Source: Palaemon carinicauda (lineage: Eukaryota > Arthropoda > Malacostraca > Decapoda > Palaemonidae). Taken from it: 64,000 nucleotides of DNA. The notes under the pieces were generated by a model. The model did no database searches. It was not told the origin of the DNA and was given only the letters and a program-made list of their open reading frames with translations. Positions 43,831 to 53,981 of this stretch are shown in pieces (within the stretch, counting starts at the first letter, position 1; every line of letters starts with the position of its first letter). The stretch is from contig NC_090730.1 of assembly GCF_036898095.1 (NCBI RefSeq), positions 22,647,666 through 22,711,665 on the forward strand, given 5' to 3'. Both the position numbers and the translations under genes were made by a program.

Positions 43831-45192
43831 CAACTCTGCAATCAAAGACCAAATAGGAAATTGTGACCCTGATGACCTTTCCACACAAAAGGAAACATGA
43901 AAACCTTTTTGGGGTGTTTTTTATTGCCTAAACTGAGGAAAAGTTGCGAGTGAGGATCCAATGCATCAAGATGTAGCACGTGGGGATCTTGCGCATGGCG
44001 TTCTAGCAGATTGGGACCCAGTATGTAGGGATCTGGCACATGAGGAACTAGCACATAGGGATATAGTGCATATGGAACTACAGTATCCTAGGAGACCTGG
44101 AGCATGAATTTCCTGTATGCAGATAGAGTTAGCCCTCAATATTTGCGAGTTCCATCTTTGCGAATTCGGCCATTCTTGGCACAGAGAACTGTATAACCTA
44201 TTAAATAAAACTTCAACCATTCACAGTTTCATAATAAGTACTCCCGTGAGCCGACTTTTTCAAACCGACCGCGCTCATTTGCACATGGCCTTCTTCGAAC
44301 CTTCTCCCTCTCCACACAGCACAACAGTTCATCTCTTGCTGACAAATATATATCAACAAATTCATAGCTAACACATGTAAACTCTTCATTGATAAACCTT
44401 TTGCATAGTAATTATAACAAAAAAGATCAAAATGAGTTCATACATACATATGTTTAAGTAATATTTGAATAATATATAACGCTGATGAAAATATAAATTT
44501 GCATTAGGCTACAGTTCAAAGAAAAGATTCTCTCTCTCTTGCTATAAATAATTTAAAGATTTTGAAACTGGATTATTGTTATTTAATTATTGTATGCAAG
44601 AATAATTTTCTATCAAAAGAACTGTAATTTCAATGAATAATAAAGCTAGAATTTGTATAAAATTTATAATAAACAGTAATTTCCTTAATTGTTAATAACA
44701 AAATTTACACTACTTTTAAATAAAGCTTTTTAAAATTACTATCACATGATGATATGAAATTTGTTCACCTAAAATTTTCTCAAATTTTGATAAGTTACTT
44801 TGACACACCAGATTTAACAGGAAATTACTTTCTCCCCCACCTTTCTTTTATTCTAGCAGAGACAAATTCTTAACAAATGGCAGGGAATGGAAATTAGGGC
44901 AGGATATAATTGATGTTCCTATCTTATGCTCGATTAAAGAGATTTTTTAAAACTTGAACTAGTTCCATTAAGAAATAAGCTTTAAAGCCAGGAGTCCATT
45001 GTTATATTACAAGAAAAATTTTACTTTTATGTATACAGTATCTAAACACACTTGAATAATTGTTTTCAATTCTATTTCTGTATTTAAATTAAAATGCTTG
45101 TATTAATTTATTATGGAAGACGGAATCAAATAATATTAAAATGAAATAAGCCGAAAACTAGATAAAAACAATGATAAGATGGGAAATGAATT

Positions 45193-45195
<3 letters not shown>
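43831..45195. other. Unclassified AT-rich interval
   Basis: 43920-44110 has loosely repeated words around GCACATGGGGATCT, perhaps a decayed minisatellite. 44380-45190 is very AT-rich with no gene seen. Confidence 0.4.

Positions 45196-45285
<90 letters not shown>
45196..45285. repeat. (GA)n microsatellite
   Basis: About 90 bases of uninterrupted GA. Unlike the GA tracts in elements A-C, it is not within a recognisable LTR. Confidence 0.95.
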
Positions 45286-45289
<4 letters not shown>

Positions 45290-45429
45290 CAAGGATTTTG
45301 GATGTCTCAAAAGCTTTTTAGTCCATCCACGAAGACTCAATTTGTTCTTGGGTAGAGCGTTTAACTTTAAACATTTAGTGATTTTATGATCTTGTCTCAC
45401 TTACGCTTGAAATCATTTACTGAGATACT

Positions 45430-47100
45430 GTTTACTATATCCGCTGGAATAGTATTCCATGAATTTGATTTTTTTTATATGTAAAGAAAGTGCCACATTG
45501 AGTGGTGTTGCATCTTTTCAATTCCAATTTGAATCACGTTACATCTGGACTGATTTATGCTAAGCGTGAATAGACTGTTGTAATCTATATTTGTTATTCT
45601 TTTAAGAATTTTGAATGCCTTTATTAACTGTCCCATTAGTCGTCGGGTTTGTAGATCAAATAAATTCAAACATTTAATCCTCTGTCTATATCCAAAATGA
45701 CCTTAGGGTTGGAACTAGTTTAGTGGCCCTAGGTTGTACGGCTTCCAGTCTATCTATATCCTCAGAATTGGACTCTGTATTCTAGATGGGGGTCTTACTC
45801 ATGATGTGTACAGCTGTAGTACAAAGTCTTTATTTCTGTATTTGAATTCTCTTTATGTAACCTATTAGTTTTTGTGCTTTCCTTTCAGCTTTTATGCTGT
45901 ATTTGGCAAACTTCAAATCCTTGCTGATAATAATACCAAGATCTTCATCTTGGTCCACATTTTCTGTTTCATTATCCAGGAGTGAGTAATCTGATTGTGG
46001 GTTGCTAAAACCTATGTGCATGACTTTGCATTTCCTACAGTTGAGTGGAATTTTCCATATCTGGACCACTCTCCTAGCTTCATTAAGATCCCCTCTTAAG
46101 GCTTCTATGTCTTCTGAGTTTACAGCATTTATGACTAGTTTAGTGTCGTTGGCAAATTCGGCTATTCTACTACTTAATCCAAAATCTATGTCTTTATAAT
46201 ATAAATTAGAAATATTAATGAGCCAAGGACGGACCCTTGAGGTATTCCGCTTGTAACAGCTGCCCATTCAGAAGCTTATCCATTGATTACAACTCTTGTT
46301 TTTTGTTTGTTAGCTAATCTTCAATCTATTAAGCTGGTTCCTCGATGATGCCTAATGCTTTAATTTTGACCAATAAATTTTTATGAGGAAAGTCTAGGCA
46401 TATGATGTCTATTGCCCTACTTTTGCCATAAATGCTCAACATGTGGAAAAATTCCAAAAGATTTGTCACACATGATCTCTTTTGTATAAAACCCTGTTGA
46501 CTGTCTATCAAAAGATTATTTTTCTCTATGTGTTCTACTACTGAACCTACTATAATTGATTAAAAAATTTTGCAAGGCCCTGAAGTTAAACACACAGGTC
46601 TATAGTTACCATGTTGTTCTTTTGGTCCCTTCTTGTACACTGGAGGAACATTGCCTAGTTTCCATCTTTGTGGTGCCTCCCTTTTGTAAAAGTGTGGGGG
46701 TTATCTCTTCTAGTAGATAATCTCTCTTGAATGAATTTCATCTGGACCTGGTGCCTTAGACTTACCGAGTTCTTTTATTTTCTTTTTGACATCATCCATT
46801 GTAAATGTGATTCTATTTAATGGTTGTGGCCCTTCATATTTGATAGCTGGCTCGGGGAGGACCGTTGATTCTTCCCTAGTGAATATAGTTGTGAAATATG
46901 CATTCATCAGTTTAGATTTTCCATATCATTTGTTATAAAATTACCCTCCGAGTCTCTTAATGGGCTTATATTGTTTTTGACTGGCTTTCTACTGTTTACA
47001 TATGTATAAAAATTTCTTTTGGGTTTTTTTAGTAGCTAAAGCCACTCTTTTCTCTTCACTGATCTTGGCATTTCTAACTAGTTTATCTACTTTTCAGCTT
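45430..47100 (-). pseudogene. CR1-like LINE reverse transcriptase, heavily decayed
   Basis: The minus-strand pieces appear in RT order: ITFTMDDVKKKIKELGKSKA and PGPDEIHSREI (46710-46907); DSQQGFIQKRSCVTNLLEFF and IDIICLDFPHKNLLVKIKA (46329-46511); and IAEFANDTKLVINAV (45830-46267), where the FADD catalytic pair has become FAND. The block LNCRKCKVMHIGFSNPQSDY follows. Stops and frame changes separate all pieces. These motifs fit the CR1/Rex group. No endonuclease or defined 3' end is visible. Confidence 0.7.
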
Positions 47101-47340
47101 AAGGGGCCCGGCCAGTATGCCAATATATGGGGGTATAGGACGAAAAAAGCAAAATCCTGAAAAATTCACTGAGCTTCGTATGGCAATGGAGAATGCATTT
47201 ACAAAATATTTTGTCAAAATTCCTCTTACTTTCATAGTTACAGGGTATTTAGTAAAAGTAACTCAATAAGCCAAAAACATTGATCCCTACAAGAAAATGC
47301 AGTATTTCCTGTTATAGTAAATTTTTAAGAGAATAAGAAG
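47101..47340. other. Left part of an unclassified repeat split by the RTE element
   Basis: This starts near GGGGCCCGGCCAGTATGCC and contains no gene. Its AT-rich style matches 49335-50197, and the two may be one older repeat interrupted by the LINE at 47341-49330. Confidence 0.3.
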
Positions 47341-49330
47341 TTTTGGAAAGAAGTGAAGAGAGTAAGGAAGGCTGGCTCAAGAATTGAAGAGACTGTGAAA
47401 GATGGAAATGGAAGGTTGTTAAAAGGAGAGGAGGCAAGGAAAAGATGGGCGGAATATTTTGAAAGTTTACTGAATGTTGAGGATAATAGGGAGGCAGATA
47501 TAATTGCTGTTGCGGGTGTTGAGGTGCCAGTGATGGGAGATAAGAATGAGAGAGAGATTACAATAGATGAAGTGAGGAGAGCACTAGATGAAACGAGAGT
47601 AGGAAAAGCGTCTGGTATGGATGGTGTGAGAGCTGAGATGTTGAAGGAAGGGGGTGTGACTGTACTTGAATGGTTGGTGAGATTGTTTAATATGTGTTTT
47701 GTGTTGTCAATGGTACCAGTAGATTGGGTTTGTGCATGTATTGTACCACTATATCAGGGTAAGGGAGATGTGCATGAGTGTTGTAATTCAAGAGGTATTA
47801 GTTTGTTAAGCGTAGTTGGAAAAGTGTATGGTAAAGTAATGATTAATAGGATTAAGGATAAAACAGAGAATGCAATCTTAGAAATACAGGGTGGTTTTAG
47901 AAGAGGTAGGGGTTGTATGAATCAGATTTTTACAGTAAGGCAGATATGCGAGAAATATTTAGCAAAAGGTAGGGAGGTGTATGTTGCGTTTATGGATCTG
48001 GAGAAAGCGTATGATAAGAGTTGATAGGGAAGCAATGTGGAATGTGATGAGGTTATATGGAGTTGGTGGAAGGTTGTTGCAAGCAGTGAAAAGTTTCTAC
48101 AAAGGTAGTAAAGCATGTGCTAGGATAGGAAATGAAGTGAGTGATTGGTTTCCGGTGAGAGTGGGGCTCAGACAGGGATGTGTGATGTCACTGTGGTTGT
48201 TTAACTTGTATGTTGATGGAGTGGTGAGAGAGGTGAATGCTTGAGTGCTTGGACGAGGATTAAAACTGGTAGACGAGAATGACCATGAATGGGAGGTCAA
48301 TCAGTTGTTGTTTGCGGATGATACTGTACTGGTTGCAGACACAGAAGAGAAGCTTGGCCGATTAGTGACAGAATTTGGAAGAGTGTGTGAGAGAAGAGTT
48401 AATGTGGGTAAGAGTAAGGTTATGAGATGTACGAGAAGGGAAGGTGGTGCAAGGTTGAATGTCATGTTGAATGGAGAGTTACTTGAAGAGGTGGATCAGT
48501 TTAAGTACTTGGGGTCTGTTGTTGCAGCAAATGGTGGAGTGGAAGCAAATGTACGTCAGAGAGTGAATGAAGGTTGCAAAGTGTTGGGGGCAGTTAAGGG
48601 AGTAGTAAAAAATAGAGGGTTGGGCATGAATGTAAAGAGAGTTCTATATGAGAAAGTGATTGTACCAACTGAGATGTATGGATCGGAGTTGTGGGGAATG
48701 AAAGTGATGGAGAGACAGAAATTGAATGTGTTCGAGATGAAGTGTAAGGAGTATGGCTGGTGTATCTCGAGTAGATAGGGTTAGGAACGAAGTGGTGAGA
48801 GTGAGAACGGGTGTAAGAAATGAGTTAGCAGCTAGAGTGGATATGAATGTGTTGAGGTGGTTTGGCCATGTTGAGAGAATGGAAAATGGCTGTCTGCTAA
48901 AGAAGGTGAGGAATGCAAGAGTTGATGGGAGAAGTACATGAGGAAGGCCAAGGTTTGGGTGGATGGATGGAGTGAAGGAAGCTCTGGGTGATATGAGGAT
49001 AGATGTGAGAGAGGCAAGAGAGCGTGTAAGAAATAGGATTGAATGGCGAGTGATTGTGACGCAGTTCCGGTAGGCCCTGCTATTGCCTCCGATGCCTTAG
49101 ATGACCGCGGAGGTAGCAGCAGTAGGGGATTCAGCATTATGAAGCTTCATCTGTGGTGGATAATGTGGGAGGGTGGGCTGTGGCACCCTAGCATTACCAG
49201 CTGAACTCGGTTGAGTCCCCTGTTAGGCTGGAGGAACGTAGAGAGTAGAGGTCCCCTTTTTGTTTTCGTTTCATTTGTTGATGTCGGCTACCCCCCAAAA
49301 TTGGGGGAAGTGCCTTGGTATAAGTATGTA
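47341..49330 (+). mobile_element. RTE-like LINE, 5'-truncated
   Basis: The element begins inside the coding region, with no endonuclease. It runs through RT, a C-terminal domain (VLRWFGHVERMENG) and a 3' UTR ending near GTATAAGTATGTATGTAT. RT motifs include VGKASGMDGVRAEMLKEGG, PLYQGKGDVHECCNSRGISL, GGFRRGRGCMNQIF and LLFADDTVLVADTEEKLGRL. The catalytic FADD is intact, but the frame is broken in several places. Confidence 0.85.
47353..48941 (+). pseudogene. RTE-type reverse transcriptase, broken
   Basis: The first frame, 47353-48024, covers RT fingers and the first Asp region (AFMDLEKAYDK). A frame change near 48012 leads to 47981-48244. A TGA at 48242-48244 interrupts the same frame, which resumes to 48778 with FADDTVLVAD and the thumb (QFKYLGSVVAANGG, VPTEMYGSELWGMK). 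Another frame change near 48750 gives the C-terminal part to 48941. This is an old copy. Confidence 0.85.
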
Positions 49331-50197
49331 TGTATAAAACAAATTGTGAGCAATGGCATCTGTATAGGTTCCATGAGTCACCAGATAAGAAGTTTAATGA
49401 TTACACCCTTCGGTGCTAGCACAAACCTCAGAGAGAGTACACGTTTGAGTTTAACTTCTGACATTCGCTCACTTTTACGTGTTTTTCTTGGTTTCGGCAA
49501 GAATTTTATGATGCCAAAGAGGAAAAGACAATTTCAACATCTCGCTAACATAAGAAAAGAAGAAAATTTGCACTAATAACAGTTCAGAAGTGGTTAATAT
49601 TGGCGATATTAGCAGAGTTAGTGAAGGAGAGAGTGTGTTGTGGATGAAGGAGCGACAAGGAGCCTAAAGAAGCAAGATACAGTATTGAGTAAAGAGATCT
49701 TCATTTATGATTAAATCATAATAAATAACTTTGTTTTGGTTTATTAATATCTAAAAAGGAACATAAAATTCATGAAAATCATGATTTATTAATATTGCCT
49801 TTGTAAAAATACAAAGAAAATCTTTGAATGCCTGTATCTCAAAACTATACTTATGGACCCTCAAATTCTACCTTCTCCTTTAGTTTTACAGATATAGCAT
49901 AGAAATTTGATAAATAACTTAAAAAGATATTATAAAACAGTCAAATGTTGCCGTCTTTCCAATTTTTGTTACATTTTTTTTTCTGAATATTTTCCCCTGA
50001 TTTTTAGGGTTTATTTTTTTTACCATAATGAAAAAATTCCTATCTAGCAAAAATTGACACTTAAAAAAACTCTTCATTTGATTGGAGGTCTACATCAGGT
50101 CTATATAGGGTAGTAATCCCAAGTCTTAATATTAAGTATCAAGGGAGGAGACAGAATATGAAAAACACCCATTTTAAGGATAAATCACTCTGGCGTC
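49331..50197. other. Unclassified AT-rich repeat
   Basis: No gene is seen. It ends CTCTGGCGTCG immediately before the left end of DIRS element E. The sequence after E (ACGAAAAGTCAGACAC) may be its continuation, which would define the empty site. Confidence 0.35.
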
Positions 50198-50207
50198 GAA
50201 AAATGAA

Positions 50208-50400
50208 ATTTTAATTATAAAATAAATTTTTGAATATACTTACCCGGTGAATATATAATAGCTGCAACTCTGCGGCTCGACAGACAACATACTCAAAAAA
50301 ACTCGCGAGCGATCGCTATGCAGGTTGCGGGTGTGCCCACCAGCGCCAACTGTCGGCCAGATACCACTCTTGTATGTAAACAAAACCTTCAATTCTTCTC
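50208..50400 (+). repeat. Left terminal repeat of E (3' end on the coding strand)
   Basis: 50244-50400 is the near-exact reverse complement of 56555-56711 (CCGGTGAATATATAATAGCT...CTTCAATTCTTCTC). The outer part 50208-50256 is exactly complementary to 50447-50495. Confidence 0.9.
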
Positions 50401-50446
50401 GTCCCGCTGCGTCTGTATTGGGGAGGAAGGGAGGGTCATTTAATTT

Positions 50447-50540
50447 ATATATTCACCGGGTAAGTATATTCAAAAATTTATTTTATAATTAAAATATCAT
50501 TTTTAAATATTTAACTTAGCCGGTGAATATATAATAGCTG
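50447..50540 (+). repeat. Internal complementary region of E
   Basis: 50447-50495 is the reverse complement of the left end (50208-50256). 50499-50540 (AAATATTTAACTTAGCCGGT...ATAGCTG) is the reverse complement of the right end (about 56691-56733). It lies just inside the 3' terminal repeat, as in DIRS elements. Confidence 0.9.
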
Positions 50541-50939
50541 ATTCACACCCAAGGAGGTGGGTAGAGACCAGAGTTAATTATGTTTACAGCGTATAAGCTA
50601 AGAGTTTTTTCATTTTGACAGTTATCAATATAACAAAACCAAAATAAATAGGTACCTGGTAAGGAAGTTGACTTAGACGATTACTCTGCCTTGTAAGTCT
50701 GTCTTCCTTACGGAGCCCAGCGATCCTCTTAGGATGCTGACAGACTCCCAGGAGCTGAAGTATCAAGGACTGCAACCCATACAACAGGACCTCATCAAAC
50801 CCCTAATCTGGGCGCTCTCAAGAAATGACTTTGACCACCCGCCAAATCAACCACGATGCGAAAGGCTTCTTAGCCTTCCGAACAACCCATAAAAACAATA
50901 TTAAAAACATTTCAAGAGACAGATTAAAAGGATATGGAA

Positions 50940-52130
50940 TTAGGGAAGTGTAGTGGTTGAACCCTCACCCACTACTGCACTCGCTGCTACGAATGGACCC
51001 AGTGTGTAGCAGTCCTCGTAAAGAGTCTGGACATCTTTCAAGTAAAATGACGCGAACACTGACTTGCTTCTCCAAAAGGTCGCATCCATGATACTTTGCA
51101 GAGATCTATTTTGCTTGAAGGCCACGGAAGTTTCTATAGCTCTAATCTCGTGCGTCTTAACCTTAAGCAAAGATCGGTCTTCCTCACTCAAGTGTGAATG
51201 AGCTTCTCGTATTAACAATCTGATAAAATATGACAAAGCATTCTTTGACATAGGTAAGGATGGTTTCTTAACCGAACACCATAACGCTTCAGATTTACCT
51301 CGTAAAGGCTTAGTACGAGCTAAATAGAACTTAAGAGCTCTAACGGGGCATAATACTCTCTCTAATTCGTTGCCTACGATCTCTGATAAGCTAGGAATAT
51401 CAAAAGATTTAGGCCAAGGACGAGAAGGTAGTTCATTCTTGGCTAGGAAACCAAGTTGAAGAGAACAAGGGGCTTTTTCTGTCGAAAAACCGATGTTCTT
51501 GCTGAAGGCATGAAGCTCACTGACTCTTTTAGCCGAGGCCAAGCACACCAGGAAAAGAGTCTTAAGAGTGAGATCCTTCAGGGAGGCTGAATGTAAAGGC
51601 TCAAACCTGTCTGACATGAGGAATCTTAGGACCACGTCTAAATTCCATCCAGGTGTAGCCAAACGACGTTCCTTAGAGGTCTCAAAAGACTTAAGGAGAT
51701 CTTGTAGATCTTTATTGTTGGAAAGATCCTCTATGCCGGAAGACCGAAGCCAACATGCTCCTGTAGCCCTTGATCGTGGGAGCTGAAAGGGAGCGAACTC
51801 TTCTCAGGTATAAGAGAAAATCAGCGATTTGGGCTACAGAGGTACTGGACGAGGATACAGATACTGACTTGCACCAGTCTCGGAAGATTTACCACTTCGA
51901 TTGGTAAACTCTAATGGTAGAAGCTCTCCTCGCTCTTGCAATCGCACTGGCTGCCTCCTTCGAAAAGCCTCTAGCTCTCGAGAGTCTTTCGATAGTCTGA
52001 AGGCAGTCAGACGAAGAGCGTGGAGGCTTTGGTGTACCTTCTTTACGTGTGGCTAACGTAATAGGTCTACTCTTAGAGGAAGACTTCTTGGAAAGTCTAC
52101 CAGCCATCGAAGTACCTCGGTGAACCATTC
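50940..52130 (-). pseudogene. Tyrosine recombinase of element E, one stop and one frameshift
   Basis: The N-terminal part (LSRARGFSKEAASAIARARR and ASTIRVYQSKW) lies in the frame that ends with TAA at about 51889. The same frame resumes through SVAQIADFLLYLRRVRSLSA to near 51745, where it shifts into the frame at 50940-51662. The catalytic residues are all present: Arg in ASAKRVSELHAF, His-x-x-Arg in THEIRAIETSVAF, Trp in TFWRSKSVF and the nucleophile Tyr in FASFYLKD. The breaks are few and recent-looking. The upstream frame 51889-53211 that overlaps RT is otherwise a shadow. Confidence 0.85.
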
Positions 52131-53981
52131 TCTCGCGGGCCAGAGGGGAGCAACTAACGTCAACCTTGTCCCTTCGTGAGAGGCGAATTTCTGCAGTACC
52201 TTGTTGACAATCTTGAATGGTGGGAATGCGTATAGGTCTAGGTGAGACCAATCTAGGAGAAAGGCATCTATATGTATTGCTGCTGGGTCTGGGACTGGAG
52301 AGCAATAGATTGGAAGCCTCTTGGTCATCGAGGTTGCAAAGAGGTCTATGGTGGGTTGACCCCAAGTCGCCCAAAGCCTCTTGCACACATACTTGTGGAG
52401 GGTCCATTCGGTTGGAATTACCTGACCTTTCCGACTGAGACAATCTGCTAGAACGTTCAAGTCGCCCTGGATAAACCTCGTTACTAGGGAGATGCCTCGA
52501 TCTCTTGACCAGATGAGCAGGTCCCTTGCGATCTCGTACAGTGTCAGGGAGTGGGTACCTCCTTGTTTGGAAATGTACGCCAAGACTGTGGTGTTGTCCG
52601 AGTTGACCTCCACCACTTTGTCTCGAAGGAGACTCTCGAAGCTTATCAAGGCCAGGTGAACTGCCAAAAGCTCCTTGCCGTTGATATGCATGCTCCTCTG
52701 ACTTGAGGTCCACAGACCTGAACATTCCCGACCGTCCAGTGTCGCACCCCAACCCAAATCCGATGCGTCTGAGAAGAGAACGTGGTTTGGTTTCTGAACT
52801 GCTAGGGGAAGTCCCTCTCGTAGACTGATATTGTCTTTCCACCAATTCAGGCAAGTCTTTACTGTTTCGGAAATCGGGATCGAGACCGCCTCTAGCGTCT
52901 TGTCCTTTTTCCAGTGAAAAGCTAGATGGAATTGTAGAGGACGGAGGTGTAGCCTTCCTAGCGAGACAAACTGCTCCAGGGATGATAGAGTTCCTACTAG
53001 ACTCATCCAATTCCTGACTGAGCAACGTTCTCTCTTCAACATCCTTTGGATTACGAGCAGGGCTTGATCTATTCTGGGGGCCGACGGAAAAGCCCGAAAA
53101 ACTGGACTGCGAATCTCCATCCCTAAATACAGAATAGTTTGGGATGGGATCAGCTGGGACTTTTCCAAGTTGACCAGAAGTCCCAATTCCTTGGTCAGAT
53201 TTAAAGTCCAATTGAGATCCTTCAGACAGCGATGACTGGACGAGGCTCTGAGAAGCCAGTCATCCAAATAAAGGCAGGCTCGGATACCCGATAAATGGAG
53301 GAATTTTGCCACATTCCTCATAAGCCTCGTAAACACGAGAGGAGCAGGACTTAGGCCAAAGCACAGGGCCCGAAACTGGTACACCACATTGTCGAACACA
53401 AATCTCAGAAAAGGTTGGGAATCTGAGTGAATGGGGATGTGGAAGTAAGCGTCTCTTAGGTCGAGAGAGACCATCCAGTCTCCCTTTCTGACCGCTGCTA
53501 AGACTGACTTCGTGGTCTCCATGGTGAACTTTGTCTTTGTGACTAAGACATTCAGAGCACTGACGTCTAGCACCGGTCTCCAACCTCCTGTCTTCTTCGG
53601 TACTAGGAAGAGACGGTTGTAAAACCCCGGTGATTGAAGGTCCGAGACTTTGACCACCGCTCCCTTCTCTAGCAAAAGAGACACTTCTAGTTTCAGGGCT
53701 TGTCTCTTTGCTTCCTCTCGGTACCTGGGAGAGAGATCGATGGGGGACGTCGCTAGAGGAGGTTTGCGTACAAATGGGATTTTGTACCCCTCTCTGAGCA
53801 ACCTCACAGACTGTTGATCTGCGCCTCTCTTCTCCCAGGCTTGCCAGAAGTTCTTGAGTCTGGCACCTACTGCTGTCTGAAGTTGCGGGCAGTCAGACTC
53901 TGCCACGCGAGGACTTGGCTCCTTTCCTCTTTCCTCTCTTCCCTTCGGCACGAGTACTTCCCCTGCTGGGGGCTCTGCCAC
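52053..53981 (-). CDS. DIRS reverse transcriptase, RNase H and methylase-like protein, element E
   Basis: An uninterrupted 642-codon frame overlaps the end of gag by about 90 bases in another phase. It opens at a GTG, so it is probably expressed by frameshifting or from an unseen start. RT motifs are GGWRPVLDVSALN, MVSLDLRDAYFHIPI, CFGLSPAPLVFTRLM and catalytic RACLYLDDWLLRA. RNase H has LFSDASDLGWGATL, INGKELLAVHLAL, VEVNSDNTTVLAYI and GDLNVLADCLSR. The C-terminal segment (PTIDLFATSMTKRLP, DLYAFPPFKIVNKVL and VAPLWPAREWF) is the region described as adenine-methylase-like in DIRS elements. All catalytic Asp and Glu residues I can place are present. Confidence 0.9.
   Translation of the reverse strand: MAEPPAGEVLVPKGREERGKEPSPRVAESDCPQLQTAVGARLKNFWQAWEKRGADQQSVRLLREGYKIPFVRKPPLATSPIDLSPRYREEAKRQALKLEVSLLLEKGAVVKVSDLQSPGFYNRLFLVPKKTGGWRPVLDVSALNVLVTKTKFTMETTKSVLAAVRKGDWMVSLDLRDAYFHIPIHSDSQPFLRFVFDNVVYQFRALCFGLSPAPLVFTRLMRNVAKFLHLSGIRACLYLDDWLLRASSSHRCLKDLNWTLNLTKELGLLVNLEKSQLIPSQTILYLGMEIRSPVFRAFPSAPRIDQALLVIQRMLKRERCSVRNWMSLVGTLSSLEQFVSLGRLHLRPLQFHLAFHWKKDKTLEAVSIPISETVKTCLNWWKDNISLREGLPLAVQKPNHVLFSDASDLGWGATLDGRECSGLWTSSQRSMHINGKELLAVHLALISFESLLRDKVVEVNSDNTTVLAYISKQGGTHSLTLYEIARDLLIWSRDRGISLVTRFIQGDLNVLADCLSRKGQVIPTEWTLHKYVCKRLWATWGQPTIDLFATSMTKRLPIYCSPVPDPAAIHIDAFLLDWSHLDLYAFPPFKIVNKVLQKFASHEGTRLTLVAPLWPAREWFTEVLRWLVDFPRSLPLRVDLLR

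Noticed and set aside
51889..53211. A 440-codon frame as a separate gene in element E
   Set aside because: Most of it overlaps the RT/RNase H frame in another phase and is Arg/Ser-rich noise. Only its last 60-80 codons are real, as the start of the recombinase.
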